A stretch of DNA of 64,000 nucleotides, from assembly GCF_018882215.1 (NCBI RefSeq), contig NZ_JACVOX010000001.1, positions 124,001-188,000 on the forward strand. Direction: 5' to 3'. Both the position numbers and the translations under genes were made by a program. Positions 9,011 to 18,852 of this stretch are shown here, one piece after another. The stretch is from Polynucleobacter sp. AP-Kaivos-20-H2 (GTDB lineage: Bacteria; Pseudomonadota; Gammaproteobacteria; Burkholderiales; Burkholderiaceae). The first letter of the stretch is position 1, and every line of letters starts with the position of its first letter. The notes beneath the pieces were generated by a model that did no database searches, was not told the DNA's origin, and saw only the letters and a list, made by a program, of their open reading frames with translations.

Positions 9011-10837
9011 CTAAAAATGGGCTTTGATGGCGCCGCGTAATGCATTGCTAAGCATAATCTCATCTGCCATTGAAACATCATTAATAGTCAGGTTGGCTTC
9101 ACGGGCATTTAGAGTGGGATCTGTAAGTAGGGCGGCACGCATTACCCCAGGCAAGAGACCGGCCGATACTGGTGGCGTAAGCCATTCAGAGCTACCCTGA
9201 GGTTTAACAAAAATGCTAGTCCTTCCGCCCTCAGTAACAAAGCCTTGTTCATTGACAAATAAGGCATCAAATCCACCTAAGTTCACGGCTTCTTGCCAAG
9301 CTTGGTCATAAAGAGATCGATTGCTCATTTTGTGACGCAGTAAAGCATCCCCAGAAAACATCGTCACATCACCTTGAAGAATATCTTTAGCCCAGAATAG
9401 TTTGACTGGTTCATTGATCAAATCCATCGCAGCATTCGTAACTAATAGTTCGCCAGTAGGCGTGAGATCCAACCTTAATCGATAGGACAAGTTTTTATCA
9501 AATGAGGCACAGGTGCTCAGAATCAATTTCTTGGCAGTCTCCAGTTGAAAGGGGATTCTTAAAGCTGCTGCAGATGCAAACAGACGGTGTAAGTGGGCGT
9601 GCAATCTTTGGGGTTCGCCATTCAGAACCGCAATGGTTTCAAATAAGCCTGTAGCGCTTGGAAGATCCACTAGGAAGGCAGATTTAATGCGGCACTCTTG
9701 CCATTCTTGGCCTGCATCTGAGTCATTGGTGATTCCAGCGCCAACCCCTAGGGTAAAGCTTGATACATGAGAGTCGTGATCTTGCCTAATTTCAACAGTG
9801 CGGATGGGAACACTAAAGGCAAAGTTCCCATTGGGGTCAAGCCAGCCTAAGGCGCCGCAATAGTAGCCGCGATCTTCGGGTTCTAGTTCTTGAATAATTT
9901 CCATACTACGCTTTTTAGGGGCCCCTGTAACTGAGCCACATGGAAATACCGCTTTGAAAATATCGAATAGAGCAACATCAGGTTTGATCTGACCTTGCAC
10001 GGTAGAAGTCATTTGCAATACATCACCGTGTCTTGCCACTTCAAATAGATTGGGCACTAGTACCGTGCCCGGAAGAGAGATGCGACTGAGATCATTACGT
10101 AGCAAGTCCACAATCATGACATTCTCAGCTTGATTCTTTGGGTCATCCGATAAGGTGCTCGCAACGGCAGATAGGGCACTTGCAGTACCCTTCATTGGCA
10201 TAGCTTTTATCGTATCGCCATCTCGCGCAATAAATAGTTCAGGTGATTGCGACAGTAAAAAGTTGCCATCATGTTCAATAAAAGCACCAAAGCGCCCAGG
10301 CTGGCGATCCCTTAAGCGGCTATATAAGGCGAGTGGAGCACCATAAGTCTTGCCTGTGATTCGATAGGTGTGGTTAATCTGGTAGCTATCACCGCTGCGG
10401 ATGTATTCCTGTATCGCTGCAATATCGGCAGTAAATTGCTCCTCGTTCAAGGATTCCTGAACATCCATCACTCCGGCGCTTGCTTGAGCTAGATCTAGCG
10501 AAGCCAACCTCTGAGCAATGCAGATGTCGACATCCTGCTTGGATAGTTTTTTGAATTCTTCAAAAGACCAGGCTTCAATGAGCGGATGGTGATGATCTGA
10601 TTGATTGACTCGCTCAGGTAGATTATGAATTTGTCTACCCAACTCATAAGCAAAGGCAGCAACAATAAATTCACCCTTTGCAAGCGCGGCAGAAATTTCA
10701 GTAAGGCACTGCTGGGTAGCGGTTAAATCTAACGCATGATCGCCGCTCGGAAGAACGCACCAGTAGTGCAGCGCGTTTTCATATTGGCGACTAGTGGGTA
10801 AGGCCGCGGTGCTTTGCGCATCATCGAGCAAAATCAT
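9011..10837 (-). CDS. pabBC: Fused aminodeoxychorismate synthase component I / 4-amino-4-deoxychorismate lyase
   Basis: One 608-residue protein makes p-aminobenzoate for folate. The N-terminal two thirds (about 1-390) is the chorismate-binding PabB domain, with AMPMKGTAS carrying the active-site Lys and FPCGSVTGAPKKRSMEII near the C-terminal end of the domain. The remainder (about 395-608) is a class IV PLP lyase (PabC). Its expected PLP Lys is in LLRHKMSNRSLYDQ, and VTEGGRTSIFV is the fold-type IV signature. The glutaminase PabA is not in the window. It is 24 bases downstream of ppiA. Confidence 0.93.
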   Translation of the reverse strand: MILLDDAQSTAALPTSRQYENALHYWCVLPSGDHALDLTATQQCLTEISAALAKGEFIVAAFAYELGRQIHNLPERVNQSDHHHPLIEAWSFEEFKKLSKQDVDICIAQRLASLDLAQASAGVMDVQESLNEEQFTADIAAIQEYIRSGDSYQINHTYRITGKTYGAPLALYSRLRDRQPGRFGAFIEHDGNFLLSQSPELFIARDGDTIKAMPMKGTASALSAVASTLSDDPKNQAENVMIVDLLRNDLSRISLPGTVLVPNLFEVARHGDVLQMTSTVQGQIKPDVALFDIFKAVFPCGSVTGAPKKRSMEIIQELEPEDRGYYCGALGWLDPNGNFAFSVPIRTVEIRQDHDSHVSSFTLGVGAGITNDSDAGQEWQECRIKSAFLVDLPSATGLFETIAVLNGEPQRLHAHLHRLFASAAALRIPFQLETAKKLILSTCASFDKNLSYRLRLDLTPTGELLVTNAAMDLINEPVKLFWAKDILQGDVTMFSGDALLRHKMSNRSLYDQAWQEAVNLGGFDALFVNEQGFVTEGGRTSIFVKPQGSSEWLTPPVSAGLLPGVMRAALLTDPTLNAREANLTINDVSMADEIMLSNALRGAIKAHF

Positions 10838-10861
10838 CGCGGCTTACCTAGCAATGTCTAC

Positions 10862-11437
10862 TTATTTCAGAATCGTGGCAGATTCGATGATGACAGTCTT
10901 AGTAGGAACGTCAGACATTCTGCCCATGCGTGGGGCTGGAGCAACCATGGTTGGTACTTTGCGAATGGCATCTATGGTTTGTGTCCCAGAGATCACTTTG
11001 CCAAACACGGTATAGCCATTACCCATCGCATTAGGGTAGTCGAGCGCCGCATTGTCTTTCACGTTAATAAAGAACTGCGAAGTTGCGGAATCAGGATCAG
11101 AGGTGCGAGCCATCGCAATCGTGTAAACGTTATTCTTCAAGCCATTTTGCGCTTCAGAAACTACTGGGGAATCGGTTGGCTTTTGATTTAAGTCTGGCGT
11201 AAACCCACCACCTTGAATCATGAAGCCATCAATCACACGATGAAAGATCGTGCCGTTATAGAAACCGCTCTTAACGTAGTTCAAAAAGTTAGCAGTGCTC
11301 TTGGGTGCTTTCACATCATCTAATTCAACGACGAAGTTGCCCATCGTAGTTTTGAATTCAACCTTAGGGCCTGCAAACGCTGCTTGACTAGTAAAACAAG
11401 AAACAGCAACAACAAGGGCGGCAAATAGCTTACGCAT
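10862..11437 (-). CDS. ppiA: Periplasmic peptidyl-prolyl cis-trans isomerase, cyclophilin type
   Basis: A 191-residue cyclophilin that speeds prolyl isomerisation during protein folding. The signal peptide ends at AFA (about residue 22), placing it in the periplasm. The fold shows the classic elements: FHRVIDGFMIQGGG with the catalytic Arg, then QFFINVKDN and GYTVFGKVISG. A good Shine-Dalgarno sequence (AAGGAG) precedes the ATG. The upstream gap (11438-11514) is AT-rich and may hold a promoter. Confidence 0.93.
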   Translation of the reverse strand: MRKLFAALVVAVSCFTSQAAFAGPKVEFKTTMGNFVVELDDVKAPKSTANFLNYVKSGFYNGTIFHRVIDGFMIQGGGFTPDLNQKPTDSPVVSEAQNGLKNNVYTIAMARTSDPDSATSQFFINVKDNAALDYPNAMGNGYTVFGKVISGTQTIDAIRKVPTMVAPAPRMGRMSDVPTKTVIIESATILK

Positions 11438-11514
11438 AAGAACTCCTTAAATAAGATAAAAATAGCTTGTATTTGATTGTATTGCCCAAGACCGCCGGAG
11501 GGTTAAATGATCCT

Positions 11515-12141
11515 TTAGGCTAGCCCATTGGGAACATTTCCGGCATAAGCATAGGAAGCCTCATCAAACATGCCCGGTCTTGCAAGGTAGTCCAGTGTCC
11601 AGTCAATAGTGTCAACACCCCAAAAGCAATGTTGATTCACTATCAGGGCCGGCACTCCAAAGGCGCCATCGGCTTTTGCTTGATTGGTATTAGCGATCAG
11701 CTTTGCCTTCACTTCTGGATTTTCAGGTTTAGGTGTATCTGCGGGAAGCCCTAAATGACTACAAAATTCTGGCCAAGATAGGTTGGGGTCTTTACCTTCC
11801 GCCCAAACATAATCAAAAGCACGCTCAACCATCACCCAATCGGCATTCTGTTCAACGAGAAGACGTTGTGCAGCAACTGTCATAAAGGGGTGATGTTCTG
11901 GAAAGCGAAACGGAATACCTAACTTCTCCGCCTGCCATACACAAAACTGATAGGTGTGTGGGCGTTTGGCAGCAACTTCTCCTGGACCCTTATTTTCAGA
12001 AGCTCTGAGCAGGCCACCCAGCAGAATAGAAATAGGTTTAATCTCTAGCTTGCTTTCAAGACGCTGTCTTTGCTTGGTGTACAGATAAGCAAACGGGGAA
12101 ACAATATCGTAATAAAAAGTAGCTGCAATCTTTGTACTCAT
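11515..12141 (-). CDS. 2-hydroxychromene-2-carboxylate isomerase family protein (DsbA-like fold)
   Basis: A 208-residue cytoplasmic protein of the thioredoxin-fold DsbA/HCCA-isomerase family, related to kappa-class glutathione transferases. The motif YYDIVSPFAYLY holds Ser15 in the position where HCCA isomerases have a catalytic Ser instead of a CxxC pair. FGVPALIVNQHCFWG near the C-terminus holds the cis-Pro region of the fold. No naphthalene-degradation genes are nearby, so the true substrate is unknown. It lies 6 bases after rarA in the minus-strand run. Confidence 0.85.
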   Translation of the reverse strand: MSTKIAATFYYDIVSPFAYLYTKQRQRLESKLEIKPISILLGGLLRASENKGPGEVAAKRPHTYQFCVWQAEKLGIPFRFPEHHPFMTVAAQRLLVEQNADWVMVERAFDYVWAEGKDPNLSWPEFCSHLGLPADTPKPENPEVKAKLIANTNQAKADGAFGVPALIVNQHCFWGVDTIDWTLDYLARPGMFDEASYAYAGNVPNGLA

Positions 12142-12147
12142 ATCGCC

Positions 12148-13461
12148 TTATTTTTTCTTGTGCTCTTCATCGAGCTTCTTTAAGAATGCTAGTTTTTCTT
12201 TGATCTGCGACTCTAGGCCACGCTCAACTGGTTCGTACCAATGCGGCTCCTTCATGCCTTCTGGCAGATAGGTTTCACCAGCGGCATAGCCATGCGGCTC
12301 ATCATGGGCATAGCGATATTCCTTGCCGTGACCAAGCTCTTTCATTAACTTAGTGGGTGCATTGCGCAGATGATTCGGAACGGGTTTGGATTGATCTTTT
12401 GCTACATAAGCGCGAGCAGCATTAAAAGCGTTGTAGCTTGCATTGCTTTTTGAGGCAACGGCAAGATAGACTACTGCTTGCCCAAGAGCTAACTCACCCT
12501 CAGGGGATCCTAGTCTTTCATAGGTCTGCGCTGCATCGTTAGCCAATTGCATCGCTCTTGGATCTGCCAGGCCAATATCTTCCCATGCCATCCGAATAAT
12601 GCGTCTGGCTAAGTAACGGGGATCAGCACCGCCATCTAGCATGCGGCAAAACCAATATAAGGCCGCATCGGGGTTAGATCCGCGAACAGATTTGTGTAGA
12701 GCAGAGATTTGATCGTAGAAGTGATCGCCACCTTTGTCAAAACGCCGTGCTTGAGCACTCAGCGCATTCTCTATAAATTGCTGATCAACGATTTTTACTT
12801 CCGCATTTGGTGTGAGGACCGCATTGCGCACTTGTTCAACTAAATTGAGAAGGCGTCGCGCATCACCATCAGCGTTAGAGATAAGGGTGTCGATTGCCGT
12901 TGATTCAAATTGCACATCGGGCATCGCATGCTGATGAGCTCGATTAAAGAGTAATTTCAGCTCCTCGGGGGTGAGCGATTTCAAGACATAGACTTGAGCA
13001 CGCGACAGAAGTGCAGAGTTCACTTCAAATGATGGGTTCTCAGTAGTGGCGCCAATAAAGGTAAATAAACCTGACTCCACATGGGGTAGCAGTGCGTCTT
13101 GCTGGCTTTTATTAAAGCGATGGATCTCGTCAACAAATAAAATCGTTTGCTTGCCGTACTGAGCCATATTTTGTTGGGCTTGCTCAATGGATTCCCGGAT
13201 TTCTTTAACGCCCGCTAGGACTGCAGAGATCGCAATGAACTCACGATCAAATGCTTTGGCGGAGAGACGCGCTAGCGTAGTCTTGCCAACGCCCGGAGGA
13301 CCCCAGAAAATCATCGAGTGAGGCTTGCCGGAGGCAAATGCTAGATTGAGTGGCTTACCACTTGCCAATAAATGCGCTTGTCCAATGACTTCTTCAATCA
13401 TTTTTGGGCGCAGTGCCTCTGCTAAGGGTGGAGGCGGTGCGCTATCAAAAAGACTGCTCAT
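12148..13461 (-). CDS. rarA: Replication-associated recombination protein A (AAA+ ATPase)
   Basis: A 437-residue AAA+ ATPase related to clamp loaders, acting at stalled forks and gapped DNA. Walker A is GPPGVGKTT (about 54-62). Walker B with the sensor region is [19 protein letters not shown], and [20 protein letters not shown] is the family sensor-1/Arg-finger stretch. The C-terminal third carries the tetramerisation domain. The short gap of 4 bases after the DUF3429 gene suggests cotranscription. Also called mgsA. Confidence 0.95.
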   Translation of the reverse strand: MSSLFDSAPPPPLAEALRPKMIEEVIGQAHLLASGKPLNLAFASGKPHSMIFWGPPGVGKTTLARLSAKAFDREFIAISAVLAGVKEIRESIEQAQQNMAQYGKQTILFVDEIHRFNKSQQDALLPHVESGLFTFIGATTENPSFEVNSALLSRAQVYVLKSLTPEELKLLFNRAHQHAMPDVQFESTAIDTLISNADGDARRLLNLVEQVRNAVLTPNAEVKIVDQQFIENALSAQARRFDKGGDHFYDQISALHKSVRGSNPDAALYWFCRMLDGGADPRYLARRIIRMAWEDIGLADPRAMQLANDAAQTYERLGSPEGELALGQAVVYLAVASKSNASYNAFNAARAYVAKDQSKPVPNHLRNAPTKLMKELGHGKEYRYAHDEPHGYAAGETYLPEGMKEPHWYEPVERGLESQIKEKLAFLKKLDEEHKKK

Positions 13462-13465
13462 TGCA

Positions 13466-13945
13466 TCAGGCTTGAATAAAGAGAATAACTAAGGATGCCC
13501 AGGTGAGGCAGGCTGCTGCAACATAGGTCAAGCGATTGCGCATGGTCATAAAAGCAGAGCGGGCGGCTTCGTCGGCAAAATAATATTGATAGGTGTTCTG
13601 ATCAATATTGCGCTGAATGATTAGAGTGGAAGCCAAAATAAGTAAGCCCACTGGAATATAAATGTGAAGCGCTAACCAAGCCACTAAAGCGGGGATGACA
13701 CCCCAGATCCATGCATTACGGTCTTCCCAGCGATCACCAGCAGGTGCCTTACCTAGAAGATGTAAATTGGCACCCCAATGCAAAGCCCCCATAAAGGAAG
13801 TAATCACGGCACCATAACCCGCCAAAGATTCAGCGCTTAAATAATTTACGGGTGTTGGCGCTAATTGCACCATGAGGGCTAGCCCAATAAATGGAATAAG
13901 ACCAGCATAGCCAAGTTTGCGAACTAAAGGTGGGATGGGGTTCAC
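13466..13945 (-). CDS. DUF3429 inner-membrane protein
   Basis: A 159-residue integral membrane protein with about five hydrophobic segments (near 13-30, 40-56, 82-98, 98-112 and 138-156). The conserved central sequence SFMGALHWG and a Trp-rich region match the DUF3429 family, whose function is unknown. It has no signal peptide beyond the first membrane helix. It sits between hbd and rarA in the minus-strand run, but neither neighbour hints at a role. Confidence 0.8.
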   Translation of the reverse strand: MNPIPPLVRKLGYAGLIPFIGLALMVQLAPTPVNYLSAESLAGYGAVITSFMGALHWGANLHLLGKAPAGDRWEDRNAWIWGVIPALVAWLALHIYIPVGLLILASTLIIQRNIDQNTYQYYFADEAARSAFMTMRNRLTYVAAACLTWASLVILFIQA

Positions 13946-13981
13946 GATGACGATATCTAGGTTAAGGGGTTGTGAATGAAA

Positions 13982-14836
13982 TTATTTATCGTAGGTGTAT
14001 ACGCCGCGACCTGTTTTGCGACCGAGATATCCAGCGGCAACCATTTCACGAAGCAACGGGCAAGGGCGGTATTTGGAATCGCTGAAGTTTTCAAAATAGA
14101 CTTCCATCACTGCCAAGCAAGTATCAAGACCAATGAGATCTGCTAAGGCTAGTGGGCCAATCGGTTGATTGCAGCCTAACTTCATGCCAGCATCAATATC
14201 TTCTGGACTAGCAAGACCTTCTGATAAAACAAAGAAAGCCTCATTAATCATGGGTAGCAAAATGCGATTCACCACAAAGCCAGGTGAGTTTTTAACAGTA
14301 ATTGGCTCTTTGCCAACACGCTTAGCCATCTCAATAATGGCAGCGTGGGTAGCGTCACTAGTTTGCAAGCCACGAATGACTTCCACTAAGGCCATTAGGG
14401 GTGGTGGGTTGAAGAAGTGCATGCCAATAAAGCGGGCAGGGTTTGAGTCAAGTGCCGCTAGCTTGGTAATCGATAGGGAGGAGGTGTTTGTGGCAATGAT
14501 AGTGTCTTTGCTCACGATCTCGTCTACTTGCTTGAGAATCTTTTCTTTAATTGCTTGGTTCTCGGTTGCTGCTTCAATCACCAATCCCAAGCCTTTAAAG
14601 TCAGCATAAGAAGTGCTTCCTTTAATACGTTTGAGTGCAGCTTCCTTTGCTTCAACAGTTAGCGTTTCTTTTTTGACAAGACGATCCAAACTCTTGCTGA
14701 TTTGCTCAAGACCGCGTTGTACTGCTGCCTCATTAATATCAACCATCACGACATCAAGGCCTGCAACCGCACACACTTGTGCAATTCCATTGCCCATAGT
14801 GCCCGCACCAATGACGCCTACTGATTGAATACTCAT
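13982..14836 (-). CDS. hbd: 3-hydroxybutyryl-CoA dehydrogenase
   Basis: A 284-residue NAD(P)-dependent enzyme that interconverts 3-hydroxybutyryl-CoA and acetoacetyl-CoA. The Rossmann motif is GVIGAGTMGNGIAQV (7-21). ATNTSSLSIT and GMHFFNPPPLMALVE, holding the catalytic His, follow, then the C-terminal helical domain. The length matches the stand-alone Hbd type (PaaH/FadB2), not the fused FadB. The start at 14836 is supported by AGAGGAAATAAG upstream; an in-frame extension to 14893 overlaps gst and is rejected. It fits with the phasin, the CoA-transferase genes and PHB turnover elsewhere in the window. Confidence 0.94.
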   Translation of the reverse strand: MSIQSVGVIGAGTMGNGIAQVCAVAGLDVVMVDINEAAVQRGLEQISKSLDRLVKKETLTVEAKEAALKRIKGSTSYADFKGLGLVIEAATENQAIKEKILKQVDEIVSKDTIIATNTSSLSITKLAALDSNPARFIGMHFFNPPPLMALVEVIRGLQTSDATHAAIIEMAKRVGKEPITVKNSPGFVVNRILLPMINEAFFVLSEGLASPEDIDAGMKLGCNQPIGPLALADLIGLDTCLAVMEVYFENFSDSKYRPCPLLREMVAAGYLGRKTGRGVYTYDK

Positions 14837-14837
14837 C

Positions 14838-15569
14838 TTATTTCCTCTTTTGATATTGGGTGGAACCAAATAACTGCTCTCTAGCCTTGTCATCGTGCAA
14901 GGGTTTGCGTAATGCGGTTAATACCTCGCAACCACGTATTACTGCTTGCCGTGAACCAATCTTTTCAAACCACTTTTTGAAATGCGGGTAATCATTGATT
15001 TCAATGCCTTGATTTTTCCAATTACGAGTCCATGGATAAATCGCAATATCAGCAATGGAATAGCTTTTGCCTGCAATATAGGGATTATCTTTCAGTTGAC
15101 CATCCAATACACCATAGATACGCTTGGCTTCATTGGTGTAACGATTAATGGCGTATTCAATTTTCTCAGGTGCGTAGAGTCTGAAGTGGTGGTTTTGCCC
15201 AAGCATGGGGCCAAGGCCACCCATTTGGAACATCAGCCATTGCAGCACCTCGTACTTACCGCGGGTGCTCTGGGGTAAGAACTTGCCAGTCTTACCTGCT
15301 AAATAGAGAAGGATGGCGCCAGACTCAAAGACATTGATCGATTTTCCGTCTGGACCATCTGGGTCAACGATTGCTGGAATCTTATTGTTGGGGCTAATCC
15401 TGAGGAACTCAGGCGTAAATTGATCGCCGGCGCCAATATCAATCGGATGAGCAATCCAGTCGCGACCTAGGCGGTAGCCGCATTCTTCCAACATGATGTG
15501 GACCTTATGGCCATTTGGGGTTGGCCAACTGTAAACATCAATCACCTGTTTTGATTTTGGGGTTGCCAT
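14838..15569 (-). CDS. Glutathione S-transferase, Nu-class (YghU/YfcG-like)
   Basis: A 243-residue glutathione transferase. The N-terminal thioredoxin-like domain starts VYSWPTPNGHKVHIMLEE, the hallmark of the YfcG/YghU (Nu) class, which shows disulfide-bond reductase activity with glutathione. NNKIPAIVDPDG holds the cis-Pro and FESGAILLYLA binds glutathione. The C-terminal all-helical domain has YSIADIAIYPW. It ends one base before the hbd start, so the two are likely cotranscribed. Which of the two E. coli homologues it matches best cannot be decided by eye. Confidence 0.88.
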   Translation of the reverse strand: MATPKSKQVIDVYSWPTPNGHKVHIMLEECGYRLGRDWIAHPIDIGAGDQFTPEFLRISPNNKIPAIVDPDGPDGKSINVFESGAILLYLAGKTGKFLPQSTRGKYEVLQWLMFQMGGLGPMLGQNHHFRLYAPEKIEYAINRYTNEAKRIYGVLDGQLKDNPYIAGKSYSIADIAIYPWTRNWKNQGIEINDYPHFKKWFEKIGSRQAVIRGCEVLTALRKPLHDDKAREQLFGSTQYQKRK

Positions 15570-15581
15570 TTTTTTTTTCCT

Positions 15582-16778
15582 CTATAAATTTTGTAAGCGC
15601 TGTAAGGCATTGGCGAGTGTTTGCTCTTGCTTTGCAAAACAAAAACGAATGACGCCAGACTCGGTAGGTTGTTCATAAAAAGCAGAAACTGGAATGGCAG
15701 CTACCCCAACTTCGCTGGTAAGCCATTTACAAAAATCCGCCTCGTTCAATTTAGTCTGAGGTATTCCCAGCGCGGAGTAATCAGCGCATTGAAAATAACT
15801 ACCGGGACTAGGAAGCAATTTAAATTTGGTTTTACTTAAACCAGCCCTAAAAAAGTCTCGCTTAGCTTGATAAAAGGCGGGAAGATTTAAATAATGTTTT
15901 TCATCTGCAAGATAAGTAGCTAAGCCATATTGCATGGGAGTATTAACCGCAAATACATTGAACTGATGCACCTTGCGGAACTCTTTTGTTAGCGCAGATG
16001 GCGCAGCTACATAACCCACTTTCCAACCAGTGACGTGATAGGTCTTGCCAAAGCTAGAAACTAGAAAGCTCCTAGCTGCTAACTCTGGATGAGAGGAGAT
16101 GCTATGGTGCTTGGTGCCGTCATAGACCATATGCTCATAGACTTCGTCACTCAGAATCAAAGCGGAAGTATCGCGAACTAAGGCTGCTAGGTGATCAAGA
16201 TCTGATGTATCCCACACCATGCCAGTCGGATTATGCGGAGTGTTAATCAAAATGAGTCGCGTTTTAGGGTTGATAGCATTTGCTAATACATCCCACGGAA
16301 TTTGATACGAAGCCACTTGTCCTGATTCATCACGCACAACCTGCAATGAAATGGCAATCGTTTTACCCCCAGCTAAATCTATTGCAGGTCGGTAGCAGTC
16401 AAAGGCAGGTTCGATGATGATGACTTCATCGCCAGGACCAACGCAAGAGAGTATGGCTGTAAATATGGCCTGTGTGCCACCTGCAGTAATCGTGATTTCA
16501 GTATCAGCGTCGTAGTGGTGACCATATAAACGGCTGATCTTCTGACTAATGCCATGACGAAGCTCTGCAACTCCAGCCATAGGTGGGTATTGATTGTGAT
16601 CTGCCATCATGGCGGCATTCACATCAGCAATCAGTTTTCTGTCGCATGGAAAATCCGGAAAGCCTTGCCCAAGATTAATAGCCTGATGCTCTGCGGCCAG
16701 GGAGGACATCACCGTAAAGATGGTGGTTCCAACTTTTGGTAGGCGACTTGGAAAAGAGGGTGTCTCTAGCGGGTTCAT
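15582..16778 (-). CDS. Methionine aminotransferase / PLP aminotransferase class I (YbdL-like)
   Basis: A 398-residue fold-type I aminotransferase. The start MNPLETPSFPSRLPKVGTTI and the stretch INLGQGFPDFP match the YbdL (methionine aminotransferase) and KAT-like group. NTPHNPTGMVW binds the PLP ring region, LSDEVYEHMVYDG follows, and SSFGKTYHVTGWKVGY carries the PLP Lys. The C-terminal Arg in VIRFCFAK binds the substrate carboxylate. Methionine or a related amino acid with a 2-oxoacid acceptor is the likely reaction; kynurenine or aromatic activity is possible. It is the first gene of the long minus-strand run. Confidence 0.87.
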   Translation of the reverse strand: MNPLETPSFPSRLPKVGTTIFTVMSSLAAEHQAINLGQGFPDFPCDRKLIADVNAAMMADHNQYPPMAGVAELRHGISQKISRLYGHHYDADTEITITAGGTQAIFTAILSCVGPGDEVIIIEPAFDCYRPAIDLAGGKTIAISLQVVRDESGQVASYQIPWDVLANAINPKTRLILINTPHNPTGMVWDTSDLDHLAALVRDTSALILSDEVYEHMVYDGTKHHSISSHPELAARSFLVSSFGKTYHVTGWKVGYVAAPSALTKEFRKVHQFNVFAVNTPMQYGLATYLADEKHYLNLPAFYQAKRDFFRAGLSKTKFKLLPSPGSYFQCADYSALGIPQTKLNEADFCKWLTSEVGVAAIPVSAFYEQPTESGVIRFCFAKQEQTLANALQRLQNL

Positions 16779-16809
16779 GAGGGCAGGGGTAATGATCGGT
16801 CTTTTACAG

Positions 16810-16821
16810 CGGATATATCCG
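16810..16821. promoter_or_regulatory. 12-bp palindrome in the divergent region before yaaA
   Basis: CGGATATATCCG is a perfect palindrome in the 84-base gap between the divergent aminotransferase and yaaA genes. A -10-like TAGAAT follows at 16830-16835. Either a regulator site or chance; no matching copy was noticed elsewhere in the window. Confidence 0.25.
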
Positions 16822-16862
16822 GTAGTCGCTAGAATGGTAAAAATACATAAACAAATTGTGCC

Positions 16863-17639
16863 ATGCTGATCGTTCTTTCACCTGCTAAATCCTTGGATTA
16901 CAAGACCCCCGTCAAGGTCAAGGCACCGACTTTGCCCGAGTTTGTCTCGGAATCAGCCAAGCTTATTGCTGATCTCAAGAAGCTAGCACCGCAAGACATT
17001 GCCAAATTGATGGGTTTATCCGATCAATTGGCCATTCTGAATGTCGGTCGCTATCGGGATTGGTCCAAGAAATTCACAGAAGAAAACAGTAAGCCGGCGA
17101 TCTATGCCTTTGATGGGGATGTCTATGATGGTTTTGACGTTAAAACCCTGAATGCCAAAGCAGTAGAGTTTGCCCAAGATCACATCCGAATTTTGTCCGG
17201 CCTTTATGGTGCGCTGAAGCCTCTGGATTTGATGCAGCCTTATCGCCTAGAAATGGGCACCTCATTCAAAAACGCCAGAGGTAAGGATCTTTATGCATTC
17301 TGGGGGAGTCGCGTAACTGATTCCATCAAGAAGGTTCTAGAAAAGCAAAAGAAGCCAGCCCTACTTAATCTGGCTTCAGAAGAGTATTTCAAGGTGCTCC
17401 AACCTAAAGAATTGGATTGCCAGGTCATTTCCCCGGTGTTTCAGGATGCTAAGGATGGCAAGTACAAGATTATTTCTTTTTATGCCAAGCGAGCCCGAGG
17501 CTTGATGGCTCGCTATGTGGTTGAGAATCGTATTACTGATCCCGCTGATTTAAAGGGCTTTAATTTAGATGGTTACAAGTACTATGCCGCTGAATCAAAA
17601 GTAGATAAGCCTGTATTTAGAAGGGCAGAAAGAAAATAA
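16863..17639 (+). CDS. yaaA: Peroxide stress protein YaaA
   Basis: A 258-residue cytoplasmic DUF328 protein. In E. coli YaaA lowers free iron and limits DNA damage during hydrogen peroxide stress; the mechanism is thought to involve DNA or iron binding. The N-terminal [13 protein letters not shown], the middle [22 protein letters not shown] and the later [11 protein letters not shown] are diagnostic. The length matches the family. Its stop overlaps the start of the next gene by one base (TAATG), so the DUF2863 gene is coupled to it. Confidence 0.95.
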   Translation: MLIVLSPAKSLDYKTPVKVKAPTLPEFVSESAKLIADLKKLAPQDIAKLMGLSDQLAILNVGRYRDWSKKFTEENSKPAIYAFDGDVYDGFDVKTLNAKAVEFAQDHIRILSGLYGALKPLDLMQPYRLEMGTSFKNARGKDLYAFWGSRVTDSIKKVLEKQKKPALLNLASEEYFKVLQPKELDCQVISPVFQDAKDGKYKIISFYAKRARGLMARYVVENRITDPADLKGFNLDGYKYYAAESKVDKPVFRRAERK

Positions 17640-18850
17640 TGGCCGTGCATCGCACTAAAGCATCGCAACGAAATTCTCCAGAAGTGGAGAAGATGGTAGC
17701 TGACGCTATTTCTTTGGCCGCATCTGGCAGTCAGATCGAGGATCGCTTCTGGGAAGAGCGTCTGAACATGCGCTTAATGCGCTTGCTCAAAAGTCAAAAT
17801 CAAAACGTGATTGATGCCGCCTTAGATCAAACCTTTCGTATCAATACGGTAGCCTTTGAAGTGCTTGCCGATATTGCCGAAACGTTGGCTGAGTCATTGA
17901 GGGTTGAGCATGAAGGGCAGGAGTGGGATGTGTTGTTACTAGCAATGCCGATCGTTGCGCATACTCGTTATCAGATTCCATCTGGGCCATTGCCTGTCAA
18001 TATTATTGAGTCAACTGCTCAGGCCCTACAAAGCGCTATCGCTTCAACTGACACGCGCATAGCCATTGTTCCTTGGCTTTACAGCATTGATCAAATGCCG
18101 CATTCCCATTGTCAAACGCGCGTATTGACTGAAGCATTGGCAACCGCGGCAATTTCCGGAAAAGATGTCAAGCTTGAGTTGCGCAATATGTCGGAAACGA
18201 TTGCCGTATTGGCGGATCCGCGTTTTATTATTGCCGCCTTAAGTGCGCCGAGCGGCTCCCCCATTTTTCGTTGGCAGGCTGAGCCACCAGCTCGCCAAGA
18301 GCGGGGCGTGAGTTTGATTGGTTGGCAAACTGCTATGCAGGAGCCGATTGCATCTCTACTCCCTGGTTGTGAGTTTGAGTTGCTCTTACCAGAGGCCTAT
18401 TTCACAAACTGTCGGTTGGCTGATAAGCATGTGCGACCTTTGAGTATTCGCGCAGCAGTCAATTTCTTAGAGAGCACTATAGGGATACTGCCAGCTGGTT
18501 TATCTTGTGTGGTCGGAGCCTTTGGAGAAGAGCAGGCAGATGAGTATCGAATATCGTTCAGTGTAAAAGGTTCATCCGATGTAATGTATGGGGTGATCTG
18601 GCCACTGTATGACAGGGAAAGCGTGGCAAACGACGCTTTAAACGACCTGTCAGATGATGAGAGTCCAATTAAGAAGATTTGTGATGCCTTGCATGACGCA
18701 GGAGTAGAGGATGTATTCCGACATGCCATGCTGTTTGATCCAGAGCTCTGCGATGACTGTGGGGCACCTTTATTTCCAGATCGCTCAGGCGAGGCAGTAC
18801 ATGCTGAAATGCCAGACGATGCACCATCACAGCAACCTCTGTTTCACTAA
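17639..18850 (+). CDS. DUF2863 family protein
   Basis: A 403-residue protein that matches the DUF2863 family, which I know only from betaproteobacteria and which has no assigned function. There is no signal peptide or membrane segment. The C-terminal part is acidic and contains CDDCGAPLFPD (about 376-386), a single CxxC knuckle that could bind metal as half a site. Translation is coupled to yaaA through a one-base overlap, which hints at a stress-related role, but that is inference only. The gene is followed by an A-rich repeat and a bidirectional terminator. Confidence 0.8.
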   Translation: MAVHRTKASQRNSPEVEKMVADAISLAASGSQIEDRFWEERLNMRLMRLLKSQNQNVIDAALDQTFRINTVAFEVLADIAETLAESLRVEHEGQEWDVLLLAMPIVAHTRYQIPSGPLPVNIIESTAQALQSAIASTDTRIAIVPWLYSIDQMPHSHCQTRVLTEALATAAISGKDVKLELRNMSETIAVLADPRFIIAALSAPSGSPIFRWQAEPPARQERGVSLIGWQTAMQEPIASLLPGCEFELLLPEAYFTNCRLADKHVRPLSIRAAVNFLESTIGILPAGLSCVVGAFGEEQADEYRISFSVKGSSDVMYGVIWPLYDRESVANDALNDLSDDESPIKKICDALHDAGVEDVFRHAMLFDPELCDDCGAPLFPDRSGEAVHAEMPDDAPSQQPLFH

Positions 18851-18852
18851 AT

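Noticed and set aside
14837-14893. Extended N-terminus for 3-hydroxybutyryl-CoA dehydrogenase overlapping gst
   Set aside because: The Shine-Dalgarno sequence and the family N-terminus both support ATG 14836.
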